This document shows, piece by piece, positions 24,617 through 30,054 of a DNA stretch of 30,054 nucleotides. The notes beneath the pieces were generated by a model that did no database searches, had not been told where the DNA came from, and worked only from the letters and a program-made list of their open reading frames with translations. Source of the stretch: UBA9732 sp963621975 (GTDB lineage Bacteria; Spirochaetota; Spirochaetia; Sphaerochaetales; Sphaerochaetaceae). Location: contig CAVFGI010000024.1 in assembly GCA_963621975.1 (NCBI GenBank), positions 1 to 30,054 of the forward strand, read 5' to 3'. Position 1 is the first letter of the stretch. Each line of letters opens with the position of its first letter. The position numbers and the translations under genes are program-made.

Positions 24617-25306
24617 TTAAGCCTCTATTGCTTGAGCATATTTTTTAGTAATTAGTTGAGGTCTTGTGATAGAAGAGCCAACAACCACACAGAAAGCTCC
24701 CAAATCAAGAACATGACGTGCCTTTTCTGGTGAATCTATATTTCCCTCACAAATGACTCTATGCTTTACGGCTTTGAGAACGTCACGCAAGATCTTAAAA
24801 TCATCGGCATCTATCTTTAAGCCCTTACTTGCAGGAGTATAACCCACCATGGTAGTGCCAATAAAGTCAAAACCTAGCTTGTCTGCGTGAATGCACTCTT
24901 CATATGTGGCGCAATCTGCCATGAGGAGCTGATTTGGGTACGCCTGCTTGATTTCTTGGAAGAACTCATCCAACGTTTTGCCTTCTGGTCTGAGGCGGTC
25001 CGTCGCATCCAAGGCAATTATATCGGGCTTGACTTCCATCAACTCGTGAATTTCCTTCATTGTGGGAGTTATATAAATCTCGCTGTCAGCGTAATCGCGC
25101 TTCACTATCCCGATAATTGGCAAATCCACGTTCTTTTGTATTTCTGCAATATCCTCTTTTGTATTTGCCCTAATTCCTTTTGCGCCACCTTCCTTAGCTG
25201 CCAATGCCATTCTTCCCATTATAAAAGAAGAATGAAGAGGCTCGTATGGAAGTGCTTGGCACGATACAATTAATTTACCCTTTAATGCTTCAACTTTTTC
25301 ATTCAT
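24617..25306 (-). CDS. nanE: N-acetylmannosamine-6-phosphate 2-epimerase
   Basis: NanE converts ManNAc-6-P to GlcNAc-6-P, the step that joins sialic acid breakdown to amino sugar metabolism. The 229-residue TIM-barrel protein shows the family start KGKLIVSCQALPYEPL, the catalytic lysine in GIVKRDY, IALDATDR, and the phosphate-binding CEGNI plus VVGSSITRP. I chose ATG 25306 because GGGAG lies 8 bases upstream; an ATG 15 bases earlier lacks a ribosome-binding site. It is divergent from the anomerase gene across 67 bases and leads a nanE-kinase-esterase unit. Confidence 0.95.
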   Translation of the reverse strand: MNEKVEALKGKLIVSCQALPYEPLHSSFIMGRMALAAKEGGAKGIRANTKEDIAEIQKNVDLPIIGIVKRDYADSEIYITPTMKEIHELMEVKPDIIALDATDRLRPEGKTLDEFFQEIKQAYPNQLLMADCATYEECIHADKLGFDFIGTTMVGYTPASKGLKIDADDFKILRDVLKAVKHRVICEGNIDSPEKARHVLDLGAFCVVVGSSITRPQLITKKYAQAIEA

Positions 25307-25373
25307 TTTGGTTTCTCCCATAATTGTAGACTGATATTCAATATAGTATTAGACTTGAGGTAACGAGGAAAAA

Positions 25374-25790
25374 ATGAATCCAAATTACTCAACTTATTCA
25401 AGATTGCATAAAGCTATTGATTACATAAATAGCGGTAAAGTCTTTGACCTTCCTTTTGGCAGAACAGATCTTAATGAAGATATCTACATTAATGTCATGG
25501 AACTTGAAACAAAGCAAGAAAACCTGTTTGAAGCTCACAAGAAGTACATAGATATTCACTGCGTACTCGAAGGAGAAGAGGCAGTAGAAACAGCAGATAT
25601 CTCATCCTTGGATGTTACACAACCCTATAGCGAAGAAAAAGACATTGTTCTTGGAAAAGCTCATGGAATTAAGCATATTATCAAAAAGGGACAATATTGC
25701 ATTACCATGCCACAAGAAGCACACTCTCCAGGCTTGTGTGTAACAGAACCAAGGAAGATTAAAAAGGCTGTTTTTAAAGTTCGTTTCTAA
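25374..25790 (+). CDS. nanQ: YhcH/YjgK/YiaL-family protein, probable sialic acid anomerase
   Basis: This 138-residue cupin-like protein belongs to the YhcH group. E. coli YhcH (NanQ) speeds opening of the sialic acid ring so that the alpha form becomes available to the lyase. Family features are the metal-binding His region in HKKYIDIHCVLEGEE, the acidic strand LDVTQPYSEEKDI and the closing PQEAHSPGL. A GAGG site lies 5 bases before the ATG. It is the only plus-strand gene in the nan cluster, divergent from nanE and convergent with nanA (16 bases apart), so it is expressed separately. Confidence 0.88.
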   Translation: MNPNYSTYSRLHKAIDYINSGKVFDLPFGRTDLNEDIYINVMELETKQENLFEAHKKYIDIHCVLEGEEAVETADISSLDVTQPYSEEKDIVLGKAHGIKHIIKKGQYCITMPQEAHSPGLCVTEPRKIKKAVFKVRF

Positions 25791-25816
25791 GATTCGTTTC
25801 TAAATCTTACAGCCTT
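25764..25816. terminator. Inverted repeat and tandem duplication between convergent anomerase and nanA genes
   Basis: AAGGCTGT (25764-25771) and ACAGCCTT (25809-25816) are perfect complements spanning the stop codons of both genes, with a 37-base loop. Inside the loop TTCGTTTCTAA is repeated (25780-25790 and 25793-25803, period 13), duplicating the Phe-stop end of the anomerase gene. There is no U-tract, so terminator function in either direction is a guess. Confidence 0.35.
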
Positions 25817-26730
25817 GCAATAGCCTTATCTACCAAAGAAGTACACAATGTGACAATTTCTTTATCCTGCTCTGTATAACCATAAAGTGGAGCTCTCACA
25901 CCACCAAGATCCAAACCAGCACGGTTTTTAATAACCTCCTTCATTGTTGCATAAAGATTGCCCTTTGCTCTGCATAGAGCGTAGATTATTTCATTAGCAT
26001 CATTTTGGATTCTTCTTGCTTCTTCTATATCACCCTTCTTCACGTGGTCAAAAATAGCAAGATACAATTCTGGCATAACAGCATAAGTTCCACCAATACC
26101 ACCGTCTGCACCAATAGCCAAACCAGAAACTAGCTGCTCATCTGGTCCGTTGAAAACCACAAAGCCCCTACCTTCTTTTGTTCCTTCTGCCTTAAACATT
26201 TGAATGTCCTGAACAGGCATTGAAGAATTCTTAACACCTATAACATTCTCATTTTTGAGCATTTCTTTTAAAAGAGAAATAGATAAAGCAACACCAGCAA
26301 GTTGAGGAATATTGTAAATAACAAAATCTGTCTTAGGTGCTGCATGAGACATATCATTCCAGTATTTAGCAATAGCGTAATCTGGCAGCTTAAAGTAAAT
26401 AGGAGGAATAGAGGCTATAGCATCTACACCCAAACTTTCTGCATGTTTAGCAAGCTCAACAGAATCCTTAGTATTGTTGCAAGCAACGTGAGCAATAATG
26501 GTTAACTTACCACCTACTGCTTCCATAACAGCTTCAAGAGTTTTCTTTCTGTCTTCTACACTTTGATAAATACATTCGCCAGAACTTCCACCAACATAAA
26601 GGCCTTTAACACCTTTATTCATTAAATACTTGGCAAATTCTGCAGTAACTTTCTTATCAATTTCCCCTTGTTTATCATAACAAGCATAAAAAGCCGGAAA
26701 TATACCCTTATATTTATTTAAATCTTTCAT
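25807..26730 (-). CDS. nanA: N-acetylneuraminate lyase
   Basis: NanA cleaves N-acetylneuraminate to ManNAc and pyruvate in the cytoplasm. This 307-residue class I aldolase has the Schiff-base Lys167 in IGVKNSS, Tyr139 in FVIYNIPQ and the carboxylate-binding GSSGE at 48-52. YVGGSSGECIYQS closely parallels the E. coli NanA segment and separates it from dihydrodipicolinate synthases. The ATG at 26730 has GGAGG 5 bases upstream; a start 12 bases earlier places the ribosome site inside the gene. It follows the second permease gene by about 40 bases and ends the transporter-lyase operon. Confidence 0.95.
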   Translation of the reverse strand: MKDLNKYKGIFPAFYACYDKQGEIDKKVTAEFAKYLMNKGVKGLYVGGSSGECIYQSVEDRKKTLEAVMEAVGGKLTIIAHVACNNTKDSVELAKHAESLGVDAIASIPPIYFKLPDYAIAKYWNDMSHAAPKTDFVIYNIPQLAGVALSISLLKEMLKNENVIGVKNSSMPVQDIQMFKAEGTKEGRGFVVFNGPDEQLVSGLAIGADGGIGGTYAVMPELYLAIFDHVKKGDIEEARRIQNDANEIIYALCRAKGNLYATMKEVIKNRAGLDLGGVRAPLYGYTEQDKEIVTLCTSLVDKAIARL

Positions 26731-26770
26731 TTTATCCTCCAAAAATTTTTAACAATTAACCTCAAAACCA

Positions 26771-27655
26771 TCAGCCCTTCACAGCACCCATTGTAATTCC
26801 CTGTGTGAAATACTTCTGGAAAGCAAGGAACACAACAATAATTGGCACAGAAGCAAGCGCGGCACCGGCCATAATTATTCCAAAGTCAGTACTGTTTTCA
26901 GCCTGCATTGTAGCAATTCCCAAAGAAATTGTTAAATTGTTGGACTTTGACAGCATTATAAGTTGCATGAAATAATCATTCCAGCTGTTAATGAAAGTAA
27001 ATATTGCAAGAGCACCAATACCTGGCTTGACCATTGGAACAACTATTTCAACAAAAGTCTTTGCCTCATTTGCTCCGTCAATCTTAGCAGCCTCAAGCAT
27101 TTCCCCTGGAATACCCTCCGAGAATTGCTTCATCAAGAACACACCAAAAGGCCAACCGACAGTTGGAAAAATAACAGCCCAAATAGAGTCATACAAGCCC
27201 AAAGCACTTATTTCCTTAATAAGAGGAACCAAAATAACCTGCTTTGGTAACGCCATAGCGCACACAATCAACGTAAAGAGGGCCTTCTTCCCCGTAAATC
27301 TCTTTTTAGCAAGCACATAGCCAGCCATAGATGCCGTAATACAGGTCAAAATCATTGCAGCTATTGCCATGAAAACAGTATTCAGCAACCATCTAATTGC
27401 ACCTGGCACAGTTGGTCCTTTTAGAGCCCCAAGTTCAAACAACGGGGCAGAACGCTTGGAAAAAAGACGTACAAAGTTATCCAGTTTCCACACAGAAGGC
27501 CACCACACAGGGGTAGTTGAGTTTATCTCCTTTGTAGTCTTAAATGCACCAGTAATAATCCAATACAAAGGGAAGACCGATAGCGCTGCTAATATGACAA
27601 TTATAACAACACATATATAGTAATAAATACCTTTCTTTTTACTTTGAAGATCCAT
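26771..27655 (-). CDS. ABC transporter permease, MalG type
   Basis: This inner-membrane permease of 294 residues has about six transmembrane segments. Its cytoplasmic EAA loop (EMLEAAKIDGANEAKTF followed by VPMVKPG) docks an ATPase. The length and pattern match the CUT1 carbohydrate transporter class. It lies 10 bases after the other permease with GGGAGG 5 bases before the ATG, and is followed by nanA. With the neighbouring permease and binding protein it probably forms the sialic acid importer, similar in type to the SBP-dependent systems of streptococci; substrate is inferred from position. Confidence 0.9.
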   Translation of the reverse strand: MDLQSKKKGIYYYICVVIIVILAALSVFPLYWIITGAFKTTKEINSTTPVWWPSVWKLDNFVRLFSKRSAPLFELGALKGPTVPGAIRWLLNTVFMAIAAMILTCITASMAGYVLAKKRFTGKKALFTLIVCAMALPKQVILVPLIKEISALGLYDSIWAVIFPTVGWPFGVFLMKQFSEGIPGEMLEAAKIDGANEAKTFVEIVVPMVKPGIGALAIFTFINSWNDYFMQLIMLSKSNNLTISLGIATMQAENSTDFGIIMAGAALASVPIIVVFLAFQKYFTQGITMGAVKG

Positions 27656-27665
27656 GTCAACCTCC

Positions 27666-28574
27666 CTATTTCTCTCGTGCTATAAAGAATTGAATAGCAC
27701 TCAATGCCGCTATAAAGAGAGCAAGGATAATTCCCATGGCATTTCCGTATCCAAATCTATACAACTTGAATGCTGTGTAATAGATGTAATACATAACAGT
27801 TTGCGTGGAGTTGTTAGGTCCACCAGAAGTTAAGAGCTGAATCAGAGCAAAACACTGGAAACTATTTATAGTAGTAATGACCACAATGTAAAGAGTTGTT
27901 GGCATTATTGAAGGCCACTTAATCTTCCAGAAAGTTTGCAAATTTGTTGCCCCATCAACCTCGCCAGCTTCAATCAATGTAGGATCTACATTGCCTAAAG
28001 CTGCAACATATAGAACAATTGGTTGTCCAACAGAAGTTGTCAATAATATAAGAATAATGCACCACAGTGCTGTGCTTGGATTTCCTAGCCAGTTAACATT
28101 CGCATCAATTATACCTAGGCTTTTGAAAACATAGTTAAGAACTCCATAATAGTTATTGTAAATCCATTTCCATACAACAGTTACAGCAACAGAACCTGTA
28201 ACAACAGGAAGATAGAAAATACAGCGGAAAGCGCTAAGAGCAACTCTCTTCATTTTATAAATAGTTGCTGCAACCCATAAAGAAAAGGCTGTAACAATTG
28301 GAACACTCACAATCACTATAATGAATGTGTTTTTTAACGCTTTTAAGAAGATAGGATCTTTCCAGAGTTCAACATAATTTTGGAATCCGATAAAAACGTC
28401 TGGAACATTAGCGTTTAAGTTTGCATTAAAAAAGCTTGTGTACAAGCATAAAATCATTGGAAATACTACAAAACCAAGAAAAAATACTAAAGAAGGCAAC
28501 AAAAATAAGTATGCCGATATTGTTTCTTTCCGTCTTATAGCTTTATTTGCTGTTAATGTCTGTCCTTGGGCCAT
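27666..28574 (-). CDS. ABC transporter permease, MalF type
   Basis: This 302-residue partner permease has about six transmembrane segments, starting near residue 20. Its EAA loop reads LIEAGEVDGATNLQTFWKIKWPSI, and the N-terminal helix resembles MalF-type CUT1 permeases. AGAGG lies upstream of the ATG at 28574. It is second in the operon, after the binding protein and a stem-loop, and before the MalG-type gene. The MalF/MalG order is normal for the class. Substrate is assigned only by the linked nan genes. Confidence 0.9.
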   Translation of the reverse strand: MAQGQTLTANKAIRRKETISAYLFLLPSLVFFLGFVVFPMILCLYTSFFNANLNANVPDVFIGFQNYVELWKDPIFLKALKNTFIIVIVSVPIVTAFSLWVAATIYKMKRVALSAFRCIFYLPVVTGSVAVTVVWKWIYNNYYGVLNYVFKSLGIIDANVNWLGNPSTALWCIILILLTTSVGQPIVLYVAALGNVDPTLIEAGEVDGATNLQTFWKIKWPSIMPTTLYIVVITTINSFQCFALIQLLTSGGPNNSTQTVMYYIYYTAFKLYRFGYGNAMGIILALFIAALSAIQFFIAREK

Positions 28575-28594
28575 AGTACCTCTAACAAATTAGT

Positions 28595-28624
28595 GCCCTG
28601 CTCCCTTAAGAAAAGGAACAGGGC
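28595..28624 (-). promoter_or_regulatory. Stem-loop between binding-protein and permease genes
   Basis: In the minus-strand transcript, 28615-28624 pairs with 28595-28604 in a 10-bp stem (GCCCUGUUCC with GGAGCAGGGC, one G-U pair) around a 10-base loop. No U-tract follows. The spot right after a binding-protein gene fits a partial terminator or an RNA-stabilising hairpin that keeps the upstream mRNA more abundant, as in malE-malF. The role is inferred. Confidence 0.6.
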
Positions 28625-28664
28625 TAAAAATTAATTACTTGTTAAAACTTTGCGTTAGCTAGTT

Positions 28665-29951
28665 TTATTTTGCAGCAGCATTTGCCTCTGCTTCAAATTT
28701 TGCAACAGCGGTTGGGATATCCTGTCCTGCACCAACTGCCTGGAGCATGTTCCACCAGCATGTTCTTGCTGTTGCCCAGCCATTTGTTACCTGATAGTAG
28801 TCACCAAGATACTGCATAAGAATGTTGTATTCATTCATGACGTCGTTATCTGCCCAAAGCTGTGAGAGATCTCTGCCATCTGCAGCTGTACGAGCAGCAA
28901 AGTACTTAGCGGTCTGAATAGCTTCTTCTGTCTTTGGTCCATCGCAAATGTATTTGATGAACTTTTTAGCAGCTTCAATCTTCTTCTCATTTCCATTGTT
29001 GAAAATTCCAAAGCCCCAAATACCACCATTGAGCTCTGTTACTCCTGTTGGTGATGGGAAGGACATGAAGACAATTTCTTCGCCGTTATAAGTTGTTCCA
29101 CCAGTTGTTTCGCCAGGAAGCTGCTGAGCAATGTTCCAGCAGAAAGCCATCTTCAATGTTCCATTTCTGAAGAGCTGAATTTCTTCACCGCCATTGATTG
29201 AAGCATCATAGGTAATTCCATCTAACTTGTAGAGAGTCTCAAGAGCCTTGATATTCTCTGGAGAATTCCATGTGTAAGCTGTGTGTTCTGCGTTTGTGAA
29301 TGTTCCGCCATAAAGACCATTAACAAGAACTCTTGTTCCCTGGTCTCCACCCTGGCCACTGCAGTATACAGCACCAACTGGTGTCTTATAATAAGCATAA
29401 AGAGCATTTACAGCTTTAAGGAAATCATCTGTTGTCCATGTGCGAGTTTCAAGGTTTACATACTTGTCTGCACCAGCAGCCTTGAATGCATCAAGGTTGA
29501 TAGCCATACAGTGAGCTGTCATAACAAGAGGATACTCATAAACTTTGCCATCAGCTGTCTCGCATGCTTTAAGTGTTGCTGGAATAATTTGCTGTCTGTC
29601 TTCTGCGTCCAACAAATCAGAAAGGTCTACCATGTATCCCTTTGCACCCCAGTTAGCAACAAGTCTTTCTGGTCCTTCCATAATAAGATCTGGAGCCTGC
29701 CCAGCAGCAATTGCTGTGTTTACCTTATCATCACCATCTGTATAGGTGAGATACTGAACTTCAACAACAATACCTGTTTCAGCTGTGAAAGCATCTGTCA
29801 AAGCCTTAACCTTGGCTTCTTCGCCCCAACCACCAATTGGATAAGTCCAAAGTGTAATTGTCTCAGCCTGAGCTGTTTCTGTTGCAGCCTGCGCAAAAAC
29901 ACTTGTAAGAGCTACAACAAGTGTTAACAAAATAATAAGAGTCTTCTTCAC
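28665..29951 (-). CDS. Extracellular solute-binding protein of an ABC sugar transporter
   Basis: This 428-residue periplasmic protein captures the substrate and delivers it to the two permeases. A signal peptide covers about residues 1-22 (KKTLIILLTLVVALTSVFAQA), without a lipobox cysteine. Then comes ITLWTYPIGGWG and the family-1 pattern FTAETGIVVEVQYLTYTDGDD, DLIMEGPE and the later segment WGFGIFNNGNEKKIEAAKKFIKYI. The start is GTG with GGAGG 9 bases upstream. It leads the operon binding protein-permease-permease-nanA, so N-acetylneuraminate is the likely ligand; another amino sugar or oligosaccharide remains possible. Confidence 0.9.
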   Translation of the reverse strand: MKKTLIILLTLVVALTSVFAQAATETAQAETITLWTYPIGGWGEEAKVKALTDAFTAETGIVVEVQYLTYTDGDDKVNTAIAAGQAPDLIMEGPERLVANWGAKGYMVDLSDLLDAEDRQQIIPATLKACETADGKVYEYPLVMTAHCMAINLDAFKAAGADKYVNLETRTWTTDDFLKAVNALYAYYKTPVGAVYCSGQGGDQGTRVLVNGLYGGTFTNAEHTAYTWNSPENIKALETLYKLDGITYDASINGGEEIQLFRNGTLKMAFCWNIAQQLPGETTGGTTYNGEEIVFMSFPSPTGVTELNGGIWGFGIFNNGNEKKIEAAKKFIKYICDGPKTEEAIQTAKYFAARTAADGRDLSQLWADNDVMNEYNILMQYLGDYYQVTNGWATARTCWWNMLQAVGAGQDIPTAVAKFEAEANAAAK

Positions 29952-29982
29952 AGTTCGATTCCTCCTTTGTGAATAACCGTAA

Positions 29983-30034
29983 CGTCAAAATCCGTCACCA
30001 TTTAAGATTATAGCATGCCGTTCAAGAAATCAAA
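29983..30034 (-). promoter_or_regulatory. Promoter and possible operator of the sialic acid transporter operon
   Basis: On the minus strand TATAAT (30007-30012) lies 16 bases after TTTGAT (30029-30034). Transcription should start near 30000. Just downstream, CGTCA recurs on the plus strand at 29983-29987 and 29993-29997, one helical turn (10 bp) apart, within about 17 bases of the start site. That position suits a repressor site for a nan regulator. No regulator gene is in the window. Confidence 0.45.
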
Positions 30035-30054
30035 CAAAAAAAACACAAGAACCT

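Noticed and set aside
25374..25790. The reversed anomerase gene as a mobile insertion
   Set aside because: No terminal inverted repeats, target duplication or transposase are visible around it, and its function fits the pathway, so simple inversion or rearrangement is more likely.
29283..29927. A 214-codon plus-strand ORF rich in Cys and Ser
   Set aside because: It is antisense to the solute-binding protein gene and has the composition expected of a shadow frame.

Overview
The window reads as a chromosomal segment of a low-GC spirochaete, most likely a host-associated Treponema. This is inferred from gene content and protein style: a Treponema-like secreted protein with a 'FRYQLD...W' start, an NtrC-type two-component pair, a secreted FKBP and an AT-rich coding style. 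No taxonomic marker gene is present, so the genus is a judgement. Genes are closely packed, mostly on the minus strand, with short or overlapping junctions.

Region 1 (1-3093). A type I restriction-modification methylase subunit (HsdM) runs off the left edge. A 34-codon ORF with a strong ribosome-binding site precedes it, followed by three mutually exclusive hairpin arms; this looks like a leader region. A gene-poor stretch of about 390 bp then carries a 7-bp inverted repeat, a cluster of GTGCAC repeats and an 18-bp perfect palindrome.

Region 2 (3094-8674, minus strand) is a four-gene operon: sensor kinase, sigma-54-type response regulator, oligoendopeptidase F and an Fe-S RNA uridine methyltransferase. 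Region 3 (8836-12014, plus) holds Hsp33 and the two-domain 23S rRNA methyltransferase RlmKL. Region 4 (12025-16675) holds MscL, an iron-type alcohol dehydrogenase, a sugar nucleotidyltransferase overlapping a secreted Treponema-type protein, and a cation efflux protein. Region 5 (16742-22310) holds tRNA-Arg(CCG), a RadC pair, and the cluster def-fmt-radical SAM-VanZ-FKBP-HdeD.

Region 6 (22391-30054) is the most coherent system: a sialic acid (N-acetylneuraminate) uptake and breakdown locus. A solute-binding protein and two ABC permeases bring in substrate. NanA cleaves Neu5Ac to ManNAc and pyruvate, a ROK kinase phosphorylates ManNAc and NanE epimerises ManNAc-6-P to GlcNAc-6-P. A YhcH-type anomerase lies on the opposite strand between the two halves. 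Two paralogous SGNH esterases sit convergently at the distal end; they may be sialate O-acetylesterases. No ABC ATPase, nagA, nagB or regulator is visible, so those functions must lie elsewhere.

A second pattern runs across the window. Several transcription-unit heads (def, the cation efflux gene, hslO, radC and the plus-strand SGNH gene) have no Shine-Dalgarno sequence but a -10-like hexamer 5-9 bases before the ATG, suggesting leaderless mRNAs. Operon-internal genes mostly have a recognisable Shine-Dalgarno sequence, often GGAGG. Coordinates and motifs were read by eye; no database search was done.
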